From Paralichthys olivaceus (taxonomy: Eukaryota; Chordata; Actinopteri; Pleuronectiformes; Paralichthyidae), in assembly GCF_024713975.1 (NCBI RefSeq), contig NC_091112.1, positions 7,186,501-7,250,500 of the forward strand: DNA of 64,000 bases, read 5' to 3'. The first letter of the stretch is position 1. Each line of letters opens with the position of its first letter. Shown here in pieces: positions 1 through 45,249 of the stretch. Under the pieces are notes generated by a model. It saw nothing but the letters and a program-made list of their open reading frames with translations, searched no databases and was not told where the DNA came from. The position numbers and the translations under genes are program-made.

Positions 1-673
1 TTAGTCAATTAAGCAAGACATTACTTTGTTTTTGTTTCACCCTCTCAAATGTGAGAAATGAGTTGTTTTTTTGCACGTTGTAAATCAAACATATTTGTCT
101 TTTGGACTTTTCGTTTTACAAAACAAGATTTTGGGGTTTTCAGATTTGTAAGATGTATTCATTTTATTCACCAAATAATCATGAACAGCAGATTCATTGA
201 TGAATGAAAGTGAGTGAGCTGCAGCCCTAAACCGTTCCATGAATCTGAATGTGTCTTGTGTATGTGTGTATGAGAGAAACTACATATATTTGGTTGCCTG
301 TATGTAGGAGGCCTGAACTTCAAGTGTGCATGTGCCGTGATGAGGGTGCTACGTGTATGCACTTGTAGATGTAAATGTGTATTTGTGTGTGTGGGAGGCG
401 GTGTGTGTCAAATGAATCAGTTGCATTTGAAGTGTGCATCTCTTATGTGCAGTGTAGCTGTTGTTGCTCTGTGTGTTGGTGTGTCTTTTGTGTGTTGCGT
501 GTACATTTGTTTCATGTGTGCATATACGAGTGTGTTGTTTGTAAGCATGAAGTAAAAATCCTCCCGTGGCGTTTTGTTTCTGGGTTAGATCATCTATATT
601 TCAGTGTGTTTTAATAGTTCGATCTTGGTTCATAATTGATGGAGATTTGCTAAATAAGAAGCAGTGCTAGCAG

Positions 674-719
674 ACACACACACACACACACCCCCACACA
701 CACACACACACACACACAC
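674..719. repeat. CA microsatellite with a C-run interruption
   Basis: An (AC)n tract broken once by a run of C around 691-695. Confidence 0.9.
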
Positions 720-911
720 TACATCTTTACCTGCCTTACATCCAGGCAGTCTCGCTGATACTCTTTAGATGTGATATTGATCTTGTGAATGTCAGAAGGT
801 TACACACAGGCACATGAAAGAGCAACTATAAAAAGTAAGCTAAAGTAAAATCTATTTTATTAAAAAAAAAAAAAAAAAAATGCTCAGGGGGTGTTATGAT
901 CTGTATAGTAT

Positions 912-1090
912 AAAGCCCCTTTTCCACTGGTCAACAAACCCACTTACACCCACTCACATCTGGCTTTTTTCCTCCAATGGCAATGGATACAATCGACATT
1001 CACTCCCGGTTCAAATGACTGCCGTATAAAGAGGTCAGGTCCCAGTCCGATCGACAGTGTTGAAAACATGCCACCCCGGTGGCCCATCTT
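912..1090 (+). repeat. Interspersed repeat, family A, copy 1
   Basis: This segment shares an ordered series of short matches with 7550-7712: the words ACATCTGGCTT, AATGG(C/G)AATGGATA, AATCG and ACTCCCG, then TCCGATCG, occur in the same order in both places. Two diverged copies of one nonautonomous element explain this best. Its ends and class are not determined. Confidence 0.6.
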
Positions 1091-2879
1091 TATTTTGACA
1101 GTCCAGACGATGATGCTACACTTTTTGTAGGACAATGTAATGACAAGAACAGAACAAACGGCTGTTGGTGCATTAATAGCCATGAACATATGTGTACTTT
1201 CACTTTTTACAACCTGGGAACAACGAGCTGCAGTGATATATTTTCCCTCCGTGTAGTGCAAGATGCAACCCTGGCCAGACAGCAAGGTTTCCAGGGAGTT
1301 TGTGGGAATGGGTAGGAGTTGCCTTTTATTAGGAGGATTACCTCCTTTTAGAAAACTGTGTATACCTACTCATGTGGAGTATAAGAGGCATAAAACATGC
1401 TTCATCCCAGGGCCGTTAATTCAGGTGAGGATAAACTCCACAAAAATAAATAAAATAAAAGCAATACCCTTAACGCTGAAAAGCTTTCTATTTGTTTTCC
1501 ATATTTAGCATAGTTAAATATACATGTAAGTACTCATTAGCATATACTGATACCACTGAACTAAACTCTTCCAGAGCCCAGTTTGTCAGGATTTGCATTC
1601 ATTGGCCGGTTAGAATCAAGGATTCATTATTTGCCTTGTAAAACCAGTTCCCCTGAGTTTTTCTCTCCTACAAAATCAAAGAAGCGTTCAATATTTAATG
1701 TGAAGTTTGATTTTCAAGTGTAAATTTATGCTTTGACCCACAGCTGGGTCTTCACTTAAATTTCCTGTTAGTTGTTAGTCATGTCAGACGTGTTCTGATC
1801 TATTTAAAAACATCGAGTGGCATCATTTATGAAGATCATTTTAAGCTATCTCACCCGTTCACTCATCCTCAATCTGTTTTGTTGAATTATACATGGTGTA
1901 TCTGGACTGGGTCTGATACCTTAACATGCGTGATGCTTCAGTAAGCCAGTTAGTTTCATCACTGCACCTGAATTACACACACACACACACAACTGAATGT
2001 GTGAGTGTGTTGCAGTGTGGGTGTGCTTTTGCAGATTAATGTGTATGAGCAGTCATGCGTTTATGTGACCTTATTATGCTGCATGCGTGTAGGACTTATC
2101 TGGAGTATGGATCATCTGTGTGCGTTTGTGTGCAGAGCATTTTATCATGTGTTAGTGGGTTTGAATAATTGCTCGATGTGTATGTGAATTAATGAGATGA
2201 GAACATGCACATGTGCCTCTGTTTGAACACATCACCTATACAGCTCACCGAGCCACTACTAACACTGACTTGTGCCACCACTATTTAAAAGCGTACTATC
2301 TCGATTTAAGTCAAAACTGAGCTTCAAACCCACACAAGTACAATTTCAAGGACAAAACATTGCGTGTGTTTGATTCTGTGTGTGTGTGTGTGTGACTGGC
2401 AGGTGTGATTGATGCCCCGGGCGTTACGTTGTTGCATCGTAAGGCAGCACGCTCCAGTAACAACCCATTGTCCAGAGGGTCAGACACACATCCGCCCACA
2501 CACACATGCGCGTGTGCCAGCTCAGCTTGAAGGTTGGCCATTAAACACTGAGCAATGAGGCAGAACAGCTGGCTGCTCTCCTCAGGTTGAATCAGTTGAT
2601 TCTTAGAGGAGACGTGCTTTTTTATTTTTTTATGGGTGAAGCACATCTGCCTCAGTTTCTCCTCAACCACTTTAGTTCCTTACTGCTGAAGCAAGCATCA
2701 CATGTGCTTAATGTTTTCTAGCTTTTATGTCTGTTTGCCAACATGAGAGCTTCTTCAGCCATTCAGTTTTACATGTAGATTCAAAACTCCAACTTTCACA
2801 AATACATGTATATGGTTCCAATGGAAGCTGCCACTACAAATGATTTAAAAACACTATTTGAAATGTTAAAACACATTTT

Positions 2880-3030
2880 TTGTGTCCTTTGTGTGTTAGA
2901 AACATCAACAACATGCTCCCTTGCTCGCTGTGAATTTTCTTGCTACATTCTCACATGAGCTGACTTGTATATTCTATTAGGGGGCTGGCAGGAAAGTGAA
3001 AGTGTCCAGAGCACCTGTCTCGGACCTTTG
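2880..3030 (+). repeat. Fragment resembling repeat family M
   Basis: The segment contains the word GTTAGAAACATCAAC and, further on, a GGCAGGAAAG block. Both have counterparts in the longer element at 21878-22262. It is probably a decayed copy of that element. The boundaries are approximate. Confidence 0.4.
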
Positions 3031-4819
3031 CTTCCTCTCATGCAGCACCTCCTTAAAGAGCAGCACCGGGACATATCCCATTGCATCATTGACTCTGTGG
3101 ACCATCCAAAAAGTTTTAACTGACCTTGGCAGGCAGACAGAACGCTGTATAACATTGGTAGTTTCCACTTTATCTGTGTGTGTCCCCACAGTGGGCAGAC
3201 CTCGGCATAACACCTGACCTTTGTCATTCACAATAATCACAGTCACAACAACCCTGCACCTCATACTTTTTACTGATGCCAGAAAAATATATACACTTAT
3301 GATTTTTGAAGCCTAAATATAGTTGCCACAAGTAAAAAGCTAAGTTAAACCTTTAACCAACTACTCCCCTATCGCACGCCTTCAGCTTCACCACCACTAA
3401 ACGTCTAACTTGTAATTTCATTTGGCATGCTTACCTCTTGTACAGAAGCCTCTGCTCTACCTTCCTGTTTATACTCTCTACCATGTGAGTATATACTCAT
3501 GGAGGCTGTAAAGGCCTCCTGAATCTAAAACATTCAGAGCTGTGGTACAGACATTCATCCACATTTGTTTACCTTTCTTTTTCTCTTTCTTATTCTGCAA
3601 TGAGAGCCATGATTCTCAGAGCAGCTCTTTTGGCGTGAGTCAGTGTTTATGCTTCCTGACCTCTCATATTTATTTAGCTTGCACTCATACACAATTGATT
3701 GTGTAGGTCACAAACTCACTGTTGGAAAACATTTTGAGTTAGAGAGAGGGCATCGTGCATCGAATTTATCTTCAGCAGCTTTTATGATAATCACAGGCTA
3801 ATGCATTTATATAAAAAGTATATGAAATGAATCTGCACTGCCCATCCCGACTCGTTTCTGTTCTTGGGAACAGCTTGAGGAGCAGGTGTTTTGGGCTGTG
3901 TGCCAGTGTGTGTTTATGTGTATGTATGTGTGTCTGTATGTGTATGTGTGAGAAGGACCCAAGTCCCTCTTTGATATACTGTATGTGCAGTGGAGGCTGT
4001 TAAACAGACTGGTATGTAATTAGGGCCATGCTGGTAATCCTGCAGGATATTCCATGGAGACAATAATCTTAAAGTGATCTATAGTCAACACTGTTCAGCC
4101 CAGAGATGTTCACGATTTACTTGACATCAAAAACACAACAGGAAAATGATGATTCAAGTCTGTTCAATAGTTTTTAGAAAGACGCTCCAAAACTCCTCAG
4201 GTGCCGTTTAATCTTGTTTCTCAGACATGAGAAGTATGTGAGGCTCTGGTCTGCTATGGATTTTAGTTTGCAGTGGAACCAGCATGGCTGCAGATGTCTG
4301 GCTACACAGCACTTAACCTACAACTGCACACTTACAAGAGAGACAGGCAAAGACTAACAGAGTAAGCGTCCATGTAACAGATGGTGTCTGTAGGTTTCAG
4401 ATCTATCTAGATGTCATTATGGACACTTAAAGTCTCATCATTATCCAGATCATTGTCCATTGTGGGTTAAAGCACTATGCTAGTAATGGATATAGGTTAG
4501 TCATTTATTATAGTGCATATATTTGGCTTCATATTAAAGGTGTGATGCTTTTAGATTGAGGAAATCTGATTACATTTCAAAATGTCTATATTATGATGCC
4601 ATGGTGAAAGATTAAGTGCGTGTTTTTTAGCGTCTCGTTTTCCCCCCCTGTTTTTTAAATGGTGAAAACAAATGTGTGAAATATTTAAGTTACATTTGCA
4701 GATAAAAAGTTATACATGTTATACGGTTTGTCAGTTATTTTCCTGTGATGACTAATCCCACACTATTATACATATACACTCTGCAGCATTAGGTCCTTTT
4801 TTGTATTACACAGGGTTTG

Positions 4820-4823
<4 letters not shown>

Positions 4824-4906
<83 letters not shown>
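4824..4906. repeat. CA microsatellite, about 41 units
   Basis: Uninterrupted (CA)n. A (TG)n tract follows at about 5037-5067, so the two arms could pair with each other in single-stranded form. Confidence 0.95.
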
Positions 4907-4908
<2 letters not shown>

Positions 4909-5034
4909 TGAGTCACCTTGCTGGCATTTCCTTTCTCTTTGAGGGTTTTCTTTCTTCTTACCATTACATCATTTTTTTGACAACCCTTGCTGTCATTTCA
5001 CTCCCCCCAGTTTGTATGTGTATGTACGTTCATG

Positions 5035-5068
<34 letters not shown>

Positions 5069-5764
5069 TACCCAGTATTTGTGTGTACATCATGGTGTCT
5101 AAAGCACTTATCCTCCTGACCTCCTCCTACATATGGCCCCTATCAGTGCTCTAACTTGGTGTCAGGTTCCCAAAAGGCTCCTCTTGTGCTTCCTGTGAGA
5201 GTTTGGGAGCGGTAGTGTCGATACAGTGTAGTGTACCTCACCACTCAATGATATGAGTATGACTCATGCCAGGATTACTTTCAACTTAGAACCTCAGGTC
5301 ATTTTGTGCAGTATATTTAGCATGCAAATGTGTTTTCTCCTTGTGTTGTATATATATTAGTTGAGTGAATATTCACTCGAGTTTTGCAGTCATGTTACAC
5401 CCCCCCATGCACATTCACATCTCAAAGCAGCTATGCCGAAACCCCTGAACAATAAACCATGTCCCAATTAGATCTTTAAAGCGAAGGGGTGTGGGTCATT
5501 TATGTAACAATGGGGGTATTGATTTTTAGAAAAACCTCCATCAATATCCGGTTGACATTTCAACAACATATTGATGTTTAATTCGATAAGTATGACAGAG
5601 CTGCTGGCACTGGCTTCCCTTCTGCAATTCACATTCAGCTGCTGAACCGTTAACACCTGCTGTGGAACCTAATGATAAACTTCAGTGACATTTTTGTTCT
5701 GAGCGGATGAGTTCCCGTAATTAAACAAACCAGCTGACCCTCATGTTTTCTGTTTGTGTTTCAG

Positions 5765-5791
5765 ATATTTCCAGGCTTGCCTACTACACAG
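5765..5791 (+). other. Candidate 27-nt untranslated leader exon
   Basis: The 27 nt are preceded by a pyrimidine-rich tract ending TTTCAG and followed by GTGAGT, a consensus donor. This could be a 5' leader exon of ptk2, which in mammals has several noncoding first exons. There is no ORF to test it and chance matches of this quality occur, so confidence is low. Confidence 0.25.
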
Positions 5792-6227
5792 GTGAGTAAT
5801 TGGCCCTCAAACACTTGCTATAACATTTAATTTAATAATTCAGCCGCTTCATTCAATCATCCATGCCCAATTTGTACCTATAAGAACAAGTGTCATAATT
5901 AGTATCTAGAAAAACCTAGGAATTACCTCATTAATCAGTGGATTTACTGAAGTTTTTCTGACGTTCACAAATACAAATACACTTCTGTATTTTTAAAAAA
6001 GATTCAGTTTCACCAAATGTCACTTTAGCTTTTTTGCTTCACATTAGTTTTTGTATTCAGTAATGCATGAAGATTCCTGTGTGATTGTGTAATCATTCTT
6101 TTATGTGTGTCAGGTTCATCTTACTCACACTCTCACAAGCTGCTACTTCAGCCATATGGAGGACAGAATTAGAATTAAAGTTTTATTCAGGCCATGATTA
6201 AATGTTAAACGACAGTCTGAGCTGTTG

Positions 6228-6300
6228 GCCATCAGGCGGAGCAGGTGGGGGTTAAATGCCTTGCTTAAGGGCACCTCAGTGGTGGTAACTTGAGTGTTCA
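6228..6300. repeat. Fragment of a common fish dispersed repeat
   Basis: The phrase around TGCCTTGCTTAAGGGCACCT is a very common dispersed motif in fish genomes, as I recall it. No ends were found. The assignment rests on memory, not on a search. Confidence 0.4.
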
Positions 6301-7549
6301 CCTTGGAGACAGTTGATGATAAAAACAGTCACCAAGTCCACTCAGTAGTTGATCTGCCATCTTCAGAACAAGTCTGACGATGAATGGATTTATGTAATTA
6401 AAGTTAGTAAATTCACTCAAGTGAAACTAATAAGCTGACATTATGATGGACTACCACTGTTAAGCATAGTGCAACTGCACAGAGCTGCTGGTCAGATGTT
6501 TGGAGATGAAGGAACGACAAGATGTCCTGAAAAAAACTTCTCTAGTTAACTCTATCACACTTTAGTGGATTCAGCTTCCTGTCTTTTGACATAATCAAAG
6601 AACCACCATGTTGATACAAGACTAGAGCCTGAATGAATTAGCGGTTGGCTAATATAAGCTTTTTATCTCTTTACTGAAATGTGCTGATATGAAAACCTTT
6701 ATTTGAATGAAGAAAACATTCAGGAAAACACATAAAAGGCATAAAGTCTTTGTCTGCAGATAGGAAGATACAGATCTGTATTTAAGTGAGTCCGATTTGT
6801 GTTTGATGTAAGTAAGATATTAAGCAGGAGAAAATTGACTGTTATACATTTTATCTGTGTGTGTTTGTTCTCATAGTGCAAACAGAATAGCTTTTATAAC
6901 ATGAGGGTGGAAATTAGTTTTCCTTTGTGCTACTGAGACGGAGCAGGAGAGCATATTCACGTATTGTGGCATCATGCCCAGAAAGCTCGCCCTGCTGGCT
7001 ACTTATGTTTAACTAATAAAGTTGCCAGTGACCAACATATTGTAACTATCACAAGCAATTCCTGTTGATCTTTTTGACCCTTAACACAATAGAGTTTCGC
7101 ATTTCCACTGCTAAATGGGTAACACTTTTTAAGGTTCCTTCCCACTAAAACGTCTTCAGATGTTTTCCTGCTTTGTCACTTTACTGTATCATCATTTGTA
7201 AATGTGTTTCATAAAGCTGTTTCCAGCTGCCAGGAAGCAGGACAAAAACAATGGAGACAGGATGTTTGATACCAGTGTTTGAACTTGTGTTTTTTAGCTT
7301 ATGCAGAGGGCCAGTTTCCTGTAATTAAGTTTTAATTCTTAAGTTAAGCATTTTTAGGCTTGTGGTTGTCATCAAAGCAGTTTGGTATGGTCTGTTCTGA
7401 CATTTCTTATTGGACTGATGATGTATCTATCCACTGTATTCATTTAGTTGATGAGCGAAACCATGATTAATGCTCATTAATATGAAATTGTGTGAAACTG
7501 TAAATACCACCACAATTACCTGACACAGACACAGGAAGAATGTAAATTA

Positions 7550-7712
7550 TAGCTCCTTTCAGTTTGGTCAAAACCCCCACTAACACCTACTTACATCTGG
7601 CTTGTCTGCAATGGGAATGGATAGAATCGCATTAACTCCCGTGTCAGTTGATTTTCTTTAATCGACTCCGGCTCCGATCGGCTGTGATGGAAACATGACA
7701 CCAGGGTGAATG
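7550..7712 (+). repeat. Interspersed repeat, family A, copy 2
   Basis: Ordered matches to 912-1090 as described there, in the same orientation. This copy has small indels relative to the first. Confidence 0.6.
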
Positions 7713-8515
7713 TGCTAATTTGGTAAGGCATCGAGGTGAGAGTGCGCTGCAGTTGTCTGTGCTTCCATGATGTCAGATATGACGCATTTGGGGGGGGGAC
7801 TGAAACGCAAGCTCCTTCTACTGTACTCCTCAAGTTGCAATTTAGCAGGTTTACTTGTGTTTAAAATCCCTGCATATACCGATTTTATATTTCTCTTATG
7901 TTGAGAAAATTGCAGCACATGAATGTCTCCTCGTGTATATATCACTGCTACATCCATTTGTGCTGATTTAATCATTGTAATGTGTGACAGTAGTTAATGT
8001 ATTATTGATGCTTTGACACACAGTGGTTGTTTTTTAAGATCAGTGGAACCTCATTTCAATATTATAAATGGCTAATGGAACTGTAAAGTAGACTTTCAGT
8101 AGTCTTGGGGCGCTGGCTCAAAATGTCAGTAGTTCTTTGCTTTATCTTTGATTTGCAAGTACAAAAAATGTATATTTTAACATTTATGTTGGAAAAATAC
8201 TGTATTTATATGCTAAAATATGCCCTTAGTTCAAAGAGCCTTTGGATTTAAATTTCACAGAATTAATGTGAATACACTGATTGTTCACTGATAAAACATC
8301 AAAGTGACTGTTACAGTTCAGAGGGTTTCCTGAACCTTCTACATTTCATGTACATTTTGCAGAATGTGAGTGTTTTCCTCCCCTGATAAAACAATTATGT
8401 TCGTAAACACACAGCGAGAGATAGAAATAGATGAAGAGACTTTGGCTCGGTCCCAAAAGAGCGCTTCCTAGTCATGGCAACATCCGGCCTCCTGACAAAA
8501 GGCTTTCAATAGTGT

Positions 8516-8518
<3 letters not shown>

Positions 8519-8567
<49 letters not shown>
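8519..8567. repeat. CA microsatellite
   Basis: (CA)n with one CAAA interruption. Confidence 0.9.
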
Positions 8568-8940
8568 TCTGCCAAAACCCCCTGCTCCCACCAGATTTCC
8601 TTAACAATTGCCAGTGCCTTAGATGGAGCACAAATCACGTGCACACAAAACATTGTACTGCACGCTTATCTGGGACACGATGAAACATCAGGATTTCAAA
8701 ATTCTGTCACTTAAACATGTGTTCTGGGATTTATTTATACGTTGCAGTGTATAAAAAAATATATATAATTAGATTCTACTTGTGGTCGCAGCTGAGGGGG
8801 GTACAGCTCTACCTGGCCAGTGCTCCAAAAACAAATAGCATGTCCACATTTTCAAACGTCTATCTTTTGCGGGGCATGTGTGATTATCAAAAAATAGACA
8901 AAGAAAATGAAGCCAATGCGTGCCTGAAACCTGTATTCTT

Positions 8941-9460
8941 TTGAATGACCAACAGAGGGCGACTCCAATGGTTGCAAAGTCGATTTCGACTGAAGTGAGG
9001 AGATGAGAAAACGTTCCAACTTCTCACTTGATTTAAAATGTCAGTAAACATTTTCATAAGGAGCTCATGGTTTCAGTCTGAAGTCTTCACTACGGCGTGA
9101 TGTTTATTTTGTACACAATGCTCCCATTTATCGTCAAAAAGACAATAAAGCACAGTATACATCAGGGCATTGATTGACAGCTAGTACCAACCAATGGGTT
9201 TAGGCCGCAGGTGTAGGTGGGGGAACAGTGTCCTCAAGCTCTCAGTCAAACTCGCCCCCTGCTCCTCCAAATATGGCTCCTTCTGGTTTACAGATGGCAC
9301 TGAACAAAATGCCAAATTCATGGCTTCAAAACACCAGCTCATAAAATTGGTCATGGTGGGTTGCCGATTGGTTCATAGTGGTCAGTTGGTAATGTCGTTG
9401 GTCTGTCAGATTGACAGATATTGTTTCTATAGCCCATAGTCATAAATCAAAGCAATCTCT
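8941..9460 (+). repeat. Percomorph-type interspersed repeat, about 0.5 kb
   Basis: The start, around CCAACAGAGGGCGACTCCAA, and later phrases such as the block around TTCTCACTTGATTT and the GATTGACAG motif near 9172 match a dispersed element I recall from many percomorph genomes. It has no coding capacity. Boundaries are approximate and the family name is not known to me. Confidence 0.5.
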
Positions 9461-9989
9461 ACAATGTGCAACATCCTCTTTCCTTAACCCTCAAAGAGAG
9501 AGAAAAAAAATCTACCAAAAAAACTAAATTGAGGGACACGTCTCCCGGGACGGACGGACATTATATGTCATTTGTAGCAGAAGTTGTAAATATTAATTGT
9601 TGGCCTTAGATAGCCCAGAGATTAAAGAGTGTTGAGTAATAGACTTATATCTGTTCAGTCAGCTCTTCTGTTGAGGATCTGTTCACCCGTATAAACGTCC
9701 ATTTGATTAACGGCAGCTGGCATCTGGTCAGCTGTAACCGGCACAGCGATAGGCGCGACTGTAGGGTATTGTAGGTACATTGCCCCGGAGACAAGCTCCC
9801 AGAAAGCACCTTGAGTGCTCTAGTAACAAAAAGGAAAGAAAGAGTATGACCTGATGTACAATACGCAGAATGATTGATTGGGCGTTTGAACATGGATTGG
9901 TTTGTGTTTTTGTTGCAGTTGTGAGTTTACATACAGGACTCAGTCAGGGTAACATTAAAATGAATCTCTCCTCTCCTGCTGCAGTAACA

Positions 9990-10860
9990 GAGGTGGGTGG
10001 GGTTATTAATGAATGGAAGAGACCTGATTAGCATATTAATAGCTTCTAGCTCCTCCTGCTCTTCCAGGACTCCTCTCTCCAGCTCTCTTGTTCCCCCACT
10101 CAACTTTCTGTCACTTGTTCTGCTCTGTCCTCCTTTTCCTCTCATTCAACTTGAAACAATTGCTGCATTTCTCTCCTCCTCTCTTTCTCTCTCTGCTCCA
10201 CTGTCTCTGTTTCCTTTTGTTTTTCTGGCTCCCTCTTTTCTCTCACTTTCTGTCTCTAAGAGAAGACGACAACTTTCTTTTTGTTTCTCATCGAGCACAG
10301 TAATTGCTCCTCTTTCTCTGTGACCGCTGACTGAGTGAAAATCCATTTGGAATAAACTTTTGAAGGGAAGCCGTCTTCTCACCGATCACTGGATCCAGAA
10401 CCCTCTCCTAAGCGACAGTCGCTTCACGCTTCCACGGCAACTGTGTAACTACGGAGCACAGGCATGGAGGCAGAAATCGGGCAAAAAACAAACAGAGTGT
10501 TGTCATCAGAGAGGGGCCACTGAGGAGTAATTCAGAAGTGGACAGAATCGGAGGAGAGGAGAAGTTTGTGCATGAGAAACTACATCTCTGGAGGATTTTT
10601 TCGTCTTGTGCCTGCCATGGATAACAAGAGAAGATTAAGAAGACAAAACTAAACAGAGAAGAAACTCTTTGAAGGATGGGAATCTTTTACTTTTCCTCTC
10701 ATTTGTTTTCTGTAGCATCTTCACACTCTTTACAAAGTGTCAACAGAGCAGAAAATTGCCCTTTTTGATTTCTGCCTCTGGAAGAAACTGTTGGCTAAAG
10801 AAGCTGTTGACAAAAGTTGGAGACAAAGATTTTTGCCTTAGAGACTGAGTGTGTGTGTTT
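9990..10860 (+). other. Possible alternative leader or promoter region of ptk2
   Basis: A strongly pyrimidine-rich + strand (about 10,060-10,320) is followed by about 500 bp of mixed-composition, repeat-free DNA with several short ATG-led frames. This texture differs from the AT-rich, repeat-filled flanks and could be an alternative first exon. No TATA box, CpG island or clean donor fixes it, so this is only a pointer. Confidence 0.2.
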
Positions 10861-11227
10861 GCAGCGTGTGTGTGTGTGTGTGTTATTGTTTGGGTTATGG
10901 GAAAGCATTCTCACAGTTGTGTCAGCAGCTCAGTGCGTTTATTTATGTAACTTCTACACACGAGAAGTTCGCTTTTCGGTGTGTGTGATGCGAGGTTGCG
11001 AAGCAGCAAGCTGTCTATCTGTCCTCGGCACAGACAGACACAGGGAGGGACAGACATGTGTTTCCATGGCGACCAGTGGCTGTAGCCCCTTCCCCATGTG
11101 TTGGGACAGAGGTATGAATGAATAAGATCTCCCTCTGCACACACACACACACACAGAAACACAAGAGTGACATCTGACTCCATGGGAACTGAGTTGGTGT
11201 ACTGCCAATGCTGCCATTACCCCGCAG

Positions 11228-11374
<147 letters not shown>

Positions 11375-12626
11375 CTGGGAACTAAGTGATTTGTCAATGA
11401 AAGTCATTACTAATTGGTATTGGCAAAGTAAGATGGGAGCACATTTTTATGTTGCGATATATCCATCAGCAACAATCTTTCCTCTGAAGCGAGTGTGTGT
11501 CTGTGTCTCTCTCTCTCTCAGGTGTAATTACCTGCTTGAACATATCAATTTTCCTTTAATGGAGGAGAGAGGAGAAGCACAGGAAGATAGCGAAGCAGAA
11601 AATTGCAGAGTGAAAAGAGATCTCAGTATCTTTCTCTACGTGATTACAGCAGCTCACATGCACACAAAAAATGTACGCTACGTCTCACACACTCACGTCG
11701 GCCATTTCCACATGAAGTTACCATGAATTTCCAGGAAGTGTGTCAATGTCAGGACTTAGTATTCAGGAAAAACGTCAGCCTGAGGTGCATTGTCTTCAGA
11801 CACGTGCGCTCACACACACTGAGCCTTGACCTGGACTGCACCTCTTGTTGTCTCTCTCATTTGCTCCTGTGGGTTCATCTTGCCAAAGTATATCACATCA
11901 GGAACAGACAGTTTCTTTGCAGTGTTTAAGTATAAGAGGAGCAGGATTCAAGTCCACAGTGTTACAACAGCATCAACCTGTAGCCGACAGCAGAGAGAGG
12001 AGCTGTTATGTAACTGAACGAGCAAGAGCCGAAGCAATTAGTTGAGCGGCAGAGAACAAACAGTTTTGTAAGTTCATTGATCAAACCTCATCTGGGAGTC
12101 TTAGAAATTGTGATCGGGGTGGATCCAGGGCTGGAACAAGGGGGAACTGGCCCCAGCTTAAATCTGATGACATATGTACTGTCACTCACTAACAATGTAT
12201 TTGGCAATTGTTTAAAGAATTTCTATTTTCAAATGTAGGTATCATTATTTTTGCCATATAATTGGCACCTCTGTGGAAATTGTTGCTCCATTTTTCTGGC
12301 AGTCTTTATGTGAAGCCTTCCTCTTCTTTCATGCTATCTAGATTTCACAACTTCATCAGTGTAGCACTTTGTCTTCTGGGGTTACAACTGACACATCGCA
12401 CATATATTCATCCAGTCATGGCTGCATTTTTGTGATTATCCTGATAGGTATCCTGCTAATGATCCACATTACATCAGTTTGTTATCTCCCAGAAATCACT
12501 GCCCTAAATGGTTGATTGGTTACTTGCAAAACGGATTCAGTGTTTCAAAATCTCCGTCACTCTCCTCTCATTCATCTCTTCATTCTTCCTCATCTTTCTA
12601 ACTGATTCACCTTCTGTGCTCCTCAG

Positions 12627-12670
12627 AATATGACAGACACCTAGCAGCTGCTGTGTCGGCGAGGAAAACC
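12627..12670 (+). other. 5' untranslated part of the first ptk2 coding exon, with a mini-uORF
   Basis: The acceptor CTCCTCAG ends at 12626, so this exon is joined to an upstream leader exon. Within the 44-nt leader an ATG at 12630 opens a five-codon frame (M-T-D-T-stop, 12630-12644) that ends 26 nt before the main start codon. The position of any further leader exon is not settled. Confidence 0.6.
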
Positions 12671-44194
<31,524 letters not shown>

Positions 44195-45249
44195 CCCCTG
44201 GGGATCCAATCAGGCCTTGGATGGGTTGGCGGTCCGGAGATGATGTTGCTGTGGCACCGGAAGAGAACTTTTAGATGGATATCAGTGATGGACGGATGAA
44301 AAATATCGACTGATGTACGACTGACTGAAACAATCATCTCCCTCTTACTTTCATCACGTCGTTTCCCCTCTGGCAACACTCATGTTTTGGTCGATATTGT
44401 GTTGTTTTGTACTTTTCGTCGTATTATTTTTTTGCTTTTGTATCCAGAAAAACGCTCGTCTCTCATCACCTATCTTGAACACATCATCCAGTACAACTTT
44501 TTAAATTGCTGAATCAAGCAGAGGCTCCTTTGCAGGACTGTACAGATGTTTCGATGAATGGACGCACGCCGTAACCCCCCGCGTAAACACGAGACTAACA
44601 CTCTCCGCACAGGCAGGACGTAATAACTGGAACTGAAGAGCCAGAACGACGAGGATAATGAAGACGATTTCCTAATGTTTTTAAACATTCTTTTATATCA
44701 CCATTAATTATTACTTCTCAGCCTCGACTCTCACAGTAAGTCTGCAGCTACTTCAGTCTTCTTTAAACGTGTATGTGCACAAATCGATTTACACAACAGC
44801 TGCTCGTAGATGTCATGATTTCATCTCTTCTTTTTTTTCCTCATCTTCCTCCCTGAATATTTCTATCTCAGGCATCAAGACATGGCATAAAAAATGAAAT
44901 ATGAAAGGTGAATTTTTGAAGAACAAACTAAATGTCTTTTTAAAACATTTTTTAAAAAACTGCCACAGGCCACTTTTTAAGTTAACTACATAGTAAATAT
45001 ACAAAGAAGCTATATTTTTAACACACTTCTGAGGCGGGAGTGAATAAGAGAGATGGGTGAACGAGGGGGAAAGTGGAGGTGGGGGAGGGGTTGTCTTTTA
45101 TTTACCATGGAGGTGCTAATTATATTGTATAGGTCGCCCTGTGCCAAATGAACTGACATTGACTTAAAAAAGGAACATTTCACTTAAAATACTCTGATCG
45201 TCGCTGTGACAAGCCCGAGTTGTGGCGTTGTTCCTTTAGTGTGTATTTG

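Larger units (their letters stand above)
1..5764. other. Noncoding DNA upstream of ptk2
   Basis: No exon or RNA gene is recognisable here. Open frames in this stretch are short, lie in TG/CA-rich or low-complexity sequence, and resemble no protein family I know. The stretch holds microsatellites, a poly-A run near 862-880 and one copy of an interspersed repeat. It may be intergenic or part of a long first intron of ptk2; the sequence does not decide this. Confidence 0.6.
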
